A stretch of 64,000 bases of DNA from Psychroserpens algicola. Its GTDB lineage: Bacteria > Bacteroidota > Bacteroidia > Flavobacteriales > Flavobacteriaceae. Shown here one piece after another: positions 56,656-64,000 of this stretch. Position numbers and translations under genes: made by a program. The stretch lies in contig NZ_JACNMJ010000001.1 of NCBI RefSeq assembly GCF_014526325.1, positions 124,001-188,000 of the forward strand, written 5' to 3'. Numbering within the stretch: position 1 is the stretch's first letter; each line of letters opens with the position of its first letter. The notes beneath the pieces were generated by a model. It was given only the letters and a program-made list of their open reading frames with translations, ran no database searches and was not told the origin of the DNA.

Positions 56656-56991
56656 ATGTCAAAAACATATTACGATCCTGCCGACCTTAGAAAGTTTAGC
56701 AAAATCACCGAATGGAGTGAAGAATTAGGCAACAAATTCTTTGAATATTACGGAAAAGTTTTTGAAGATGGCGCACTTACAGCTCGTGAAAAATCCTTAA
56801 TCGCCTTAGCTGTAGCGCATACAGAGCAGTGCCCTTATTGCATTGACGCCTACACCAAAGACGGTTTGCAAAGAGGTGTGACCAAAAACGAAATGATGGA
56901 AGCCATTCATGTTGGTGCTGCGATAAAAAGCGGAGCAACCTTGGTGCATGGCGTTCAAATGATGAATAAAGTAAATAAATTAGACGGTTAA
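56656..56991 (+). CDS. Carboxymuconolactone-decarboxylase/peroxidase-like protein of arsenosugar clusters
   Basis: A 111-residue AhpD/CMD-fold protein with the redox pair C59-P-Y-C62 in TEQCPYCIDAY. It fits the arsenosugar-biosynthesis-associated peroxidase-like family (TIGR04169, from memory), and the next gene is the ArsS radical SAM protein, the usual partner. It probably acts as a small peroxidase or disulfide reductase. It opens the cluster, with a candidate promoter upstream, and a palindromic repeat lies just after its stop. Confidence 0.85.
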   Translation: MSKTYYDPADLRKFSKITEWSEELGNKFFEYYGKVFEDGALTAREKSLIALAVAHTEQCPYCIDAYTKDGLQRGVTKNEMMEAIHVGAAIKSGATLVHGVQMMNKVNKLDG

Positions 56992-56998
56992 TAGTTTA

Positions 56999-57072
56999 GC
57001 GTTACCACAAGGGTCAGGCTCTCGGCAGTCGCTCTCTTCGAGGAGCTCCAACAAAGCCTCCATCCTTAACGC
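56999..57072. repeat. GC-rich REP/MITE-like element bounded by GCGTTA/TAACGC
   Basis: The 74-bp stretch is GC-rich against AT-rich surroundings. It begins GCGTTA (56999-57004) and ends TAACGC (57067-57072), exact inverted repeats, and contains GGGTCAGGCTCTCGG and CTCTTCGAGGAG with local pairing. This resembles the dispersed 'GCGTTAAGGAT...CTGACCC...AACGC' palindromes of flavobacterial genomes. It sits in the gap before arsS. Confidence 0.6.
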
Positions 57073-57107
57073 AAATGGTAATACTTAAGCTTAACCTTAG
57101 CATAGCT

Positions 57108-58172
57108 ATGACAAAAGTAAAAACCCAATCCCTACAAAAAAAAGGAAGCGATTTAGCGCAAAGTAACAGGCAGCTTGAAATTTTATCTAACGGTATTTTC
57201 CAAAATGGCGAACTCCCGACGTTTAAAGCTAAAATTTCTGAAACGAGCCAGTTTCCACTTAAAGCTAAAAAGCTTGAAATTCTGCAAATTAATGTAGGTT
57301 ACATGTGCAACCAAGTCTGCGAGCATTGTCACGTCGATGCTGGTCCAGACCGAAAAGAAATCATGACGCGAGACACGATGAGACAGTGCTTAGAGGTCAT
57401 TAAAAATTCTGGTGCACATACCCTAGATTTAACTGGAGGCGCACCCGAAATGAATCCAGATTTTAGATGGTTTGTCGAAGAAGCGGCCAAAGTTGGGATT
57501 AAAGATTTTATTGTACGCTCTAATTTAACCATTATCAGAGCCAATAAAAAATATTACGATTTACCCGAATTTTTCAAAAAACACAATGTTCATGTCGTGA
57601 GTTCAATGCCACACTGGACACGTGGTAAAACCGACAAACAACGTGGTGATGGTGTTTTTGACAAATCGATAAAAGCCTTGCAAGAACTCAATGCAGTAGG
57701 CTACGGAATGCCCGATAGCAATTCGAGATTAGATCTGGTATATAATCCGTCAGGTGCCTTTTTACCAGGTGATCAAATGTCTATGGAAAAAGATTTTAAA
57801 AAGGCTTTGATGGAAGATTTCGGCATCCAATTTCACAATCTTTTTGCGATTACCAATCTTCCTATCGCACGTTTTCTGGATTATTTAATTGCTTCAGAAA
57901 ACTATGAAGATTATATGTATCAACTGGTTGATGCCTACAATCCTGCTGCTGTAAAAAATGTAATGTGTACCAATACCTTATCTATAAGTTGGGATGGTTA
58001 TTTATTTGATTGTGATTTTAATCAAATGTTAGAACTGCCTGTAAACAGTAAGGCCAAGCATATATCAGAATTTAACGAAGAATTATTAGAAGGACGTAAT
58101 ATCGTCATTTCACAACATTGTTACGGTTGTACTGCTGGTGCAGGCAGTAGCTGCCAAGGTGTTGTTGCTTAA
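57108..58172 (+). CDS. arsS: Arsenosugar biosynthesis radical SAM protein ArsS
   Basis: A 354-residue radical SAM enzyme from the ATG at 57108. The cluster motif is C67-NQV-C71-EH-C74 (MCNQVCEHCHVDAGPD). A C-terminal Cys set (CSISWDGYLFDCDFNQ-like region and GCTAGAGSSCQG, about 340-352) fits the auxiliary domain of the family (TIGR04167). It is thought to move the 5'-deoxyadenosyl group of SAM onto methylated arsenic to build arsenosugars. An in-frame ATG at 57075 lies beside the REP element and is rejected. The transferase gene follows after 3 bp. No arsM methyltransferase is in the window. Confidence 0.9.
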   Translation: MTKVKTQSLQKKGSDLAQSNRQLEILSNGIFQNGELPTFKAKISETSQFPLKAKKLEILQINVGYMCNQVCEHCHVDAGPDRKEIMTRDTMRQCLEVIKNSGAHTLDLTGGAPEMNPDFRWFVEEAAKVGIKDFIVRSNLTIIRANKKYYDLPEFFKKHNVHVVSSMPHWTRGKTDKQRGDGVFDKSIKALQELNAVGYGMPDSNSRLDLVYNPSGAFLPGDQMSMEKDFKKALMEDFGIQFHNLFAITNLPIARFLDYLIASENYEDYMYQLVDAYNPAAVKNVMCTNTLSISWDGYLFDCDFNQMLELPVNSKAKHISEFNEELLEGRNIVISQHCYGCTAGAGSSCQGVVA

Positions 58173-58175
58173 TCT

Positions 58176-58859
58176 ATGAATAACAAAACAGCCATATTAA
58201 TCTTTGCAAATTCTGCCAGATTTGAAGCGCAGCAAAAACCGTTTCAATCGTCAGAGGTATTGTTCAATGCACTTAATGCACACACCTTAAAGATTGCAAA
58301 AAAAACAGGGCTGCCTTATTTTTTATCTTCTGAAACCAACCAGATTGGATCAACCTTTGCCGAACGATTTACAAATGCGATTCAAGCAGTATACAACCAA
58401 GGTTTTACATCGGTGATTAGTATTGGAAATGACACACCACACTTACAGTCTGAACACATTTTAAAAGCCGCACATCGCTTACAAGACAAGGCTATTGTTT
58501 TGGGGCCATCAAAAGATGGCGGTTTCTATTTAATGGGATTACAGCAATCGTATTTTAATTCTGAGACCTTCTTAACGTTACCATGGCAAACCTCGGGATT
58601 GCGTCAAAGTTTTTCGAGAGCAATGGCGTCGCAACAGTTAGACGTTTCATATCTAGAGCAACTTTCAGATATTGATACCATTTCAGATATACGACCAATT
58701 CTTGAGAGTTTCCGAAGGCTTTCAGCAACCCTAAAACAACTTTTACAACATTATATTTCAGTAGTAAAAAAGAGGATTAACTCATTTTTTATTGCTATTG
58801 AATCGCCTTTACAAACCCTTCAGTTTAATAAAGGTTCTCCACAATTACTTCATTTATAA
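58176..58859 (+). CDS. DUF2064/TIGR04282-type glycosyltransferase of arsenosugar clusters
   Basis: A 227-residue GT-A-like protein. ILIFANSARFEAQQK is the N-terminal loop, IGNDTPHL (about 88-95) replaces the usual GxDxP motif, and GPSKDGGFYLMGL (about 111-123) is the clear family signature. The C-terminal 60 residues are helical and basic. It is the third and last gene of the short arsenosugar-type cluster. Its partner TIGR04283 transferase and the DUF547 gene, seen in fuller clusters, are absent here. Confidence 0.8.
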   Translation: MNNKTAILIFANSARFEAQQKPFQSSEVLFNALNAHTLKIAKKTGLPYFLSSETNQIGSTFAERFTNAIQAVYNQGFTSVISIGNDTPHLQSEHILKAAHRLQDKAIVLGPSKDGGFYLMGLQQSYFNSETFLTLPWQTSGLRQSFSRAMASQQLDVSYLEQLSDIDTISDIRPILESFRRLSATLKQLLQHYISVVKKRINSFFIAIESPLQTLQFNKGSPQLLHL

Positions 58860-58870
58860 AAGCCATAAAT

Positions 58871-58892
58871 TTCTGATTCTTTCAGAATAATT
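58871..58892 (+). terminator. Weak terminator after the transferase gene
   Basis: TTCTGA (58871-58876) and TCAGAA (58882-58887) form a 6-bp AT-rich stem, loop TTCTT, then TAATTTT. Too weak to stop transcription fully, so SusC may be partly read through. Confidence 0.35.
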
Positions 58893-58916
58893 TTCACCCT
58901 TTACTAATCTAATTAA

Positions 58917-61900
58917 ATGAAGCAAATCTATGTTTGCATCTTGCTATTACTGTCTGGTTTTAGCTATGCACAAATCACAATCACAGGCACAATCACAAGT
59001 GAACTTGACGGGAAACCTCTGGCCTATGTAAATATTAGTTCCACCTCTGGAAGCGGCACCATCTCTGATGAATTTGGCAAGTATGAAATCGAGGTAGCAT
59101 CTCCTGAAGATCAAATCCGCTATTCGTATTTAGGATACCATCTCATTATTGCTGTGGTTGGCAATCAAACAGTCATAAATATCACGATGACCGAAGACAC
59201 CTCATCTTTAGATGAAGTAGTCATTACGGCACTTGGTCTCGAACGCGAAACTAAAGAATTAGGTTATGTTGTTCAAGAACTAAATTCTGAACGCTTGACC
59301 GAAGTTAAAACCGTAAATTTCTTAGATAATATTGCCGGTAAACTTGCAGGTGTTACCATTTCACAAGGTGCCACAGGTGTTGGTTCTTCTTCAAAAATTA
59401 CGATTCGTGGTGAATCATCGTTTTCTAATAATAATCCGTTATTTGTAGTTGACGGTACACCAATTAATAATGAAACTGTTTTCAATTTTACCAACGAAGC
59501 TGCTGCTGGTTTTCAGGAAGTTGACTTCGGAAATGGTGCTATGGAAGTTAATGCAGACGATATCGAATCGGTGACTGTTTTAAAAGGTGCTAATGCTGCA
59601 GCACTTTATGGCACAAGAGCTTCAAACGGTGTTATCGTCATAAAAACGAAAGATGGGCAAAACACAAAAGGTCTTGGTATTAGTTTTAACACCTCACTTT
59701 TTGTAGATACGGCTTTTCGACTGCCTGATTTTCAAAATCGATATGGTCAAGGGCAATCTGGAGCTTTTGAATATGTTGACGGTTTAGGAGGTGGTATCAG
59801 TGACAACATCACCTACTCATGGGGACCAGAACTGGATGCTGGAATATTAATTCCGCAGTTTGACAGTCCGGTACAACTCGCCAACGGCACTTTTGTTCGT
59901 GGTGGTGATACGGCATTATATTCTGGATTACCTATAACGGCCACGCCTTTTCAATCCCATCCAGACAACCTTAGAGATTTCTATCAAACTGGTGTGACTA
60001 CTATTAATAATGTATCCATTTCCAACGGATTTGAAACTGGAAATTACCGCTTATCCTTTACCGATTTACGTAGCGAATCTATCATTCCGGGAGTGAATCT
60101 CGACCGACAAACTGTGGCAGCAAAGTTGAACTTTGAACCGTCTAAAAACACGACGATAAACACTTCAATAAACTACACCAATTCTAATAGTGATAATCGA
60201 CCTTCAAATGGTTATGGAAGTGAAAACGTCAACTATTCGCTAGTAGCCTGGGGACCACGCTCCTTAAATATTAATAGTCTGAAAAACTACTGGCAACCTG
60301 GTTTAGAAGGTGTTCAGCAATACTCGTTTAACTATACCTTTTTTGACAATCCGTATTTTATTCTGTTAGAAAACAGAAATGCTTTTGAACGTGATCGTAT
60401 CTTCGGAAACATTAATGTTAAGCATCAAATCACCGAACATCTAAGCCTCTCGCTACGTTCGGGAATGGACTATAGTAGTGAAACGCGACAGTTCAGGCGT
60501 AATTTCAGCAGCAACCGATTTCAAAATGGTGCGTATGCTGAACACGATGTTAAGTTTAGAGAAATTAATACCGATTTTTTAATTAATTATAACAATCAAT
60601 TTGGAGCTATTTCTTTTGATGCTTCTCTTGGCGGAAATCGTCTCGATCAAAATGCTTCAACCAAACAATTACAAACCGTAAATTTAGCACAACCCGGAAT
60701 ATTTAGCTTAAACAACGCAGCATCTCCAATTGAAGCTTTTGAATTTGAAAGCAAAAAACGTATCAATTCACTTTATGGACTCATCAAACTAGGCTATAAA
60801 GACTTTCTCTTTTTAGATATAACAGGACGAAATGATTGGTCTAGTGCTTTGGCAACGCCATTTTCGGTTGATGGAACATCTTTCTTTTACCCTTCGGTAT
60901 CTACAAGTTTTATAGTCTCAAATGTGACTGAATTGCCAAAAGCTATATCATTTGCAAAATTAAGAGCCAGTATTGCTCAGGTTGGTAACGACACTGGCGC
61001 CTATCAAACGTCAGGAGCGTTTGTGGCTCAAACCCCTTTTAATGGGCAACCAACTTTTAGCGATCAAAATTTTATTCCGAATGCTAACTTAAAACCCGAA
61101 CAAACCACCTCGTTTGAAATTGGTACAGATTTACGATTCTTTAAAGACCGTTTAAAATTTGACCTAAGCTATTACAATGCAACGACTAAAGATCAAATCA
61201 TCTCCTTACCTATTGCAATTTCTTCTGGATACAACCAACAAGTCGTAAACGGCGGAAAAGTAAATACGCAAGGTGTCGAAATCATAATGGGAATTACGCC
61301 TGTAAAAACTCAAAAATTTAGATGGAACAGTCTCTTCAACTTTGCCACAAGTCGTGCTACGATTAAAGATCTACCGCAGGCGGATGGCCGTTTGACACTA
61401 GCTTACAGCCGAATTTATGACAGTGCCAACCAAACGGTATGGTTCCAGGTTGAAGAAGGCGGACGCCTTGGTGACATCTACGGAACAGGATATCTAAAAA
61501 ATGAAAATGGCGATTTTATAATTGATGATAACGGTCGCTTTATAGCTGATAATGACCTTAAAAAATTAGGAAATTATAATCCTGATTTCACCTTAGGATG
61601 GTCAAATAATTTCACTTATAAAAACTGGAATTTGAGTTTCCTGTTCGACTGGAGACAAGGCGGCGAAATAGTGTCACGAACCCGAGCACTCGGCAATGTT
61701 GGTGGCCAGTTAGCCGAAACCGCTTTTAGACCAGAAGATGGCATTATCGCCCAAGGCGTTAACCAAACGACGGGATTACCTAATACGGTTTCGGTTTCTG
61801 CTGAAAGTTATTACCGCCAGTTTTATGATAGAAACCATGAAGAAAACAATATTTATGACGCCTCTTTTTTAAAACTTCGACAGTTTTCAATTGGTTATGA

Positions 61901-62111
61901 TTTTAAGCTGAAAGAGGGATTTTTGGGACTTAAAGAAGGTGCCGATTTAAGTTTATCGATCATCGGAAACAACCTTTTTGTCATTACTGAGAATCCACAT
62001 TTCGACCCAGAGCAACTTGCCGTTCAAGGCAATAATTTTGTGAGTGGCGTTGAAGATATGAGTTATGCGACGTCACGTAGTATCGGATTTAAAGCTGGGT
62101 TTAATTTCTAA
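58917..62111 (+). CDS. SusC/RagA-family TonB-dependent outer-membrane transporter
   Basis: A 1064-residue TonB-dependent receptor. Signal peptide (MKQIYVCILLLLSGFSYA), then a CarboxypepD_reg-like domain (about 20-100, ITGTITSELDGKPLAYVNI), the plug domain (about 110-240, with SGxxVxIRG-type SSKITIRGES and the SusC-type VLKGANAAALYGTRASNGVI) and a 22-strand barrel ending in GFKAGFNF. It forms a pair with the SusD gene that follows. Substrate is not shown; the neighbouring arsenosugar cluster is suggestive only. No sigma/anti-sigma or polysaccharide-degrading genes are in view. Confidence 0.9.
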   Translation: MKQIYVCILLLLSGFSYAQITITGTITSELDGKPLAYVNISSTSGSGTISDEFGKYEIEVASPEDQIRYSYLGYHLIIAVVGNQTVINITMTEDTSSLDEVVITALGLERETKELGYVVQELNSERLTEVKTVNFLDNIAGKLAGVTISQGATGVGSSSKITIRGESSFSNNNPLFVVDGTPINNETVFNFTNEAAAGFQEVDFGNGAMEVNADDIESVTVLKGANAAALYGTRASNGVIVIKTKDGQNTKGLGISFNTSLFVDTAFRLPDFQNRYGQGQSGAFEYVDGLGGGISDNITYSWGPELDAGILIPQFDSPVQLANGTFVRGGDTALYSGLPITATPFQSHPDNLRDFYQTGVTTINNVSISNGFETGNYRLSFTDLRSESIIPGVNLDRQTVAAKLNFEPSKNTTINTSINYTNSNSDNRPSNGYGSENVNYSLVAWGPRSLNINSLKNYWQPGLEGVQQYSFNYTFFDNPYFILLENRNAFERDRIFGNINVKHQITEHLSLSLRSGMDYSSETRQFRRNFSSNRFQNGAYAEHDVKFREINTDFLINYNNQFGAISFDASLGGNRLDQNASTKQLQTVNLAQPGIFSLNNAASPIEAFEFESKKRINSLYGLIKLGYKDFLFLDITGRNDWSSALATPFSVDGTSFFYPSVSTSFIVSNVTELPKAISFAKLRASIAQVGNDTGAYQTSGAFVAQTPFNGQPTFSDQNFIPNANLKPEQTTSFEIGTDLRFFKDRLKFDLSYYNATTKDQIISLPIAISSGYNQQVVNGGKVNTQGVEIIMGITPVKTQKFRWNSLFNFATSRATIKDLPQADGRLTLAYSRIYDSANQTVWFQVEEGGRLGDIYGTGYLKNENGDFIIDDNGRFIADNDLKKLGNYNPDFTLGWSNNFTYKNWNLSFLFDWRQGGEIVSRTRALGNVGGQLAETAFRPEDGIIAQGVNQTTGLPNTVSVSAESYYRQFYDRNHEENNIYDASFLKLRQFSIGYDFKLKEGFLGLKEGADLSLSIIGNNLFVITENPHFDPEQLAVQGNNFVSGVEDMSYATSRSIGFKAGFNF

Positions 62112-62121
62112 AAAAAAGATT

Positions 62122-63564
62122 ATGAAAAACATTAAATATATATTCATTTTACTAAGTTTTTTCGCAACCCTAAGTTGTACTAAAGACTTCGAAGACATTA
62201 ATACCAATCCGAATGCTCCAGGAATAGTACAACCCAGTTTACTACTTCGTCAGGTCATTTACGATTTTGGTGAAAATATGAGTTACGAAGGCTTTGTGGC
62301 TGGCGATTTACTTTCACAACATCGAACCGCTTTAGATTTCAACCTGTTTGATCGGCATGCTTTAAAATCACCACAATTGGGTGGTAATCCGTGGCCAGTT
62401 TTTTACACAAATCTTCGGGATAATGAGATTATATTAAACCAAGCCAGAACCGTTGAAACCTTTTCGGTTTATGAGGGTCCAGCACTCATTTTAAAAGCCT
62501 ATATGGCTGCAGGTTTAACCGATTTATTTGGTGATGTTCCTTATTTTGAAGCTTTTAATGGCGTCAATGGAACTGTAACACCTGCTTACGATTTACAAGA
62601 AGACATTTACTTGGACGACAACGGGATTTTAGATAATCTCGACAAAGGCATTACAGCCATCGAAAATTACACCGATGTTATTCCGCTGGAAGGTGATATA
62701 TTATTTGATGGTGATTTAAACGCCTGGATACGGTTTGCTAATTCATTAAAAATAAAACACCTACTTCGTATATCTCAGCAAGTGGATGTTTCCGAAGCGC
62801 TTCAAACTATTTTTAACGACGGAAACTATATTATTTCTAACGATCAAAATGCCATTTTTAATTTCACCAATACAGATCCTAACAGTTTTCGGTTAGCGCA
62901 GTTGCGCATTGGCGACTTTAATAATTTTGTCTTGTCTGAAACTATGGAAGACCTTTTAACCGATTTAAATGACACAAGAATTGAAACACTTTTCAGACCC
63001 TTTTCAAATTCGGATGCAAATGAGTTTAACGGATTACTAAACGGAATTGACCCTTCGGAAACTACGGTAGCTTTAGCCGATTATTCCTTAGCTGGAACTA
63101 TGTTTCGCGAAGACACATCGACACTAGATGCTAATTTTATAACCGCTTGGGAAGTTCAATTTGCACTGGCCGAAGCGGCTGCTAGAAATCTCATTGCAGC
63201 AGATGCTCAAGCACTTTATGAACAAGGTGTGGTACTCGCCTTCGATTACTGGAATACCGAAATGCCTTCAAATTATTTAACAGGAAATGCGGCCTTCAAT
63301 GCTCCTGATACTACACCTGTACAGCAAATCATCACACAAAAATGGATTGCCAATGTGATTAATGGTTATGAAGGCTGGATTGAATATCGCAGAACAGGAT
63401 TTCCAGCATTGCGAACTATTTCAGCAAGTTTCAATAATGATATTATTCCGACTCGTATGCCTTATCCCGCTGAAGAAGAAGCTTTAAATAACGAAAATTA
63501 TACAGTTGCTGCGGCTGCAACCAATGATAACAGTATTAATGTTCCCGTTTGGTGGAATGAATAA
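62122..63564 (+). CDS. SusD/RagB-family surface lipoprotein
   Basis: A 480-residue protein, start at the ATG at 62122; an upstream in-frame ATG at 62065 lies inside SusC. Lipoprotein signal with Cys19 (FFATLSCTKDFEDINTNPNAPG). The next region fits the SusD-like_2 family rather than classic SusD. It forms the lid on the SusC barrel and binds the incoming ligand. Starts 10 bp after SusC. The transporter gene that follows begins 5 bp after its stop, so the three form one operon. Confidence 0.88.
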   Translation: MKNIKYIFILLSFFATLSCTKDFEDINTNPNAPGIVQPSLLLRQVIYDFGENMSYEGFVAGDLLSQHRTALDFNLFDRHALKSPQLGGNPWPVFYTNLRDNEIILNQARTVETFSVYEGPALILKAYMAAGLTDLFGDVPYFEAFNGVNGTVTPAYDLQEDIYLDDNGILDNLDKGITAIENYTDVIPLEGDILFDGDLNAWIRFANSLKIKHLLRISQQVDVSEALQTIFNDGNYIISNDQNAIFNFTNTDPNSFRLAQLRIGDFNNFVLSETMEDLLTDLNDTRIETLFRPFSNSDANEFNGLLNGIDPSETTVALADYSLAGTMFREDTSTLDANFITAWEVQFALAEAAARNLIAADAQALYEQGVVLAFDYWNTEMPSNYLTGNAAFNAPDTTPVQQIITQKWIANVINGYEGWIEYRRTGFPALRTISASFNNDIIPTRMPYPAEEEALNNENYTVAAAATNDNSINVPVWWNE

Positions 63565-63569
63565 ATAAT

Positions 63570-64000
63570 ATGGAAACACTACACTGGCAATGGACCTTAA
63601 TAATCGTATCAAGTTTGATACTGTTCTTGGTGTCGCCTTTAGCAAAAACCAGAGATCAGTTTTTTAAAGCTGTAAACAACCGAAAAGCACCCAATACGTT
63701 AGTACTTACTGGTAGTTTAATTATCTCATGGATTTTTGCTAAAAGTATCACCAATGCAGCAAATCTCGGACTCGATTTTGGGATAGTTGGTGGTGTGGCT
63801 TATGCTGGTTATTATTTGTCGTTTGCGGTTGCCGGACTTCTTATTTACCAGATGCGAACTAAAGGTGGTTTTGAAAGTATTCATCAGTTTTTAAGTTCGA
63901 AATTTGGAAAAGGTGCAATGGCCATTTTTTCTATTCTTATTGCTATTCGGTTGTTTAATGAAGTATGGAGTAACACCATGGTTATTGGAAGTTATTTTGG
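63570..64000 (+). CDS. Sodium:solute symporter family protein, partial (cut by window end)
   Basis: The first 143 residues from the ATG at 63570; the frame is open at base 64000. They hold hydrophobic segments at about 8-20, 46-62, 72-95 and 115-135, and the sequence reads like the N-terminal helices of the SSF (solute:sodium symporter) family (NLGLDFGIVGGVAYAGYY, GGFESIHQFLSSKFG). It follows the SusC/SusD pair by 5 bp and is likely to move the same substrate across the inner membrane. Substrate unknown. Confidence 0.75.
   Translation, partial: METLHWQWTLIIVSSLILFLVSPLAKTRDQFFKAVNNRKAPNTLVLTGSLIISWIFAKSITNAANLGLDFGIVGGVAYAGYYLSFAVAGLLIYQMRTKGGFESIHQFLSSKFGKGAMAIFSILIAIRLFNEVWSNTMVIGSYF

Noticed and set aside
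57075-57107. Longer N-terminus for ArsS
   Set aside because: The ATG is at the edge of a GC-rich palindromic repeat and adds eleven hydrophobic residues not expected in this cytoplasmic family.
62065-62121. Longer N-terminus for the SusD-like lipoprotein
   Set aside because: It overlaps the end of SusC and would bury the lipoprotein signal that starts cleanly at 62122.

Overview
The window is low-GC, densely coded chromosomal DNA that reads as a marine-type member of the Flavobacteriaceae (Bacteroidota). The signs are promoters of the TTG-N19-TAnnTTTG type (before tRNA-Phe and before gapN), start codons without clear Shine-Dalgarno sites, an argF'-type (N-acylornithine) transcarbamylase instead of ornithine transcarbamylase, a SusC/SusD pair, and dispersed palindromic intergenic repeats. 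No phage, insertion sequence, CRISPR array or rRNA was seen.

Layout. 1-6893 (minus strand): an envelope operon led by coaX, then an outer-membrane barrel protein, a TPR protein, lptC, a tiny membrane protein, a CBS-domain membrane protein and ppiD (cut by the window edge). 7085-7160: tRNA-Phe with promoter and terminator. 7484-14349: ilvD-ilvB-ilvN-ilvC-ilvA. 14427-16019: a gapN-like aldehyde dehydrogenase with its own promoter. 16020-16445: a leader region with Arg-rich mini-ORFs and a long hairpin followed by a T tract, a candidate arginine attenuator. 16446-25507: the arginine operon GNAT-argG-argC-proC-argD-argF'-argB-argE-argH. 25572-26963: an unknown membrane-anchored protein. 26960-32929 (minus): gltD and gltB. 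32930-33370: a divergent regulatory region with three palindromes. 33371-36007: porin-like protein, PII protein and ammonium transporter. 36165-40454 (minus): leuA-leuC-leuD-leuB. 40602-42146: an unknown helical protein.

42233-53144 is mainly a molybdenum-hydroxylase and purine-catabolism region: an XdhC-family factor, a MobA-like nucleotidyltransferase, an IorA/IorB-type oxidoreductase, an MtfA-like peptidase, an M19-like dipeptidase, a guanine-deaminase-like enzyme, and xanthine dehydrogenase XdhA/XdhB. 53150-56476 holds a GNAT, a small membrane protein with no normal start codon, and an overlapping operon of a second XdhC-family protein, a polytopic membrane protein and a THEP1-like NTPase. 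56656-58859 is a short arsenosugar-type cluster (peroxidase-like CMD protein, ArsS radical SAM, DUF2064 transferase). It is followed by SusC, SusD and the start of a sodium:solute symporter.

Together the first 40 kb form an amino-acid and nitrogen supercluster: ammonium uptake and sensing (Amt, PII), assimilation (GOGAT), then glutamate use for arginine and proline, and branched-chain synthesis (ilv, leu). The strongest novel candidates are the arginine leader, a Ser at the specificity position of ArgF' that predicts a succinylated rather than acetylated arginine pathway, and the palindromes between gltB and the amt operon.
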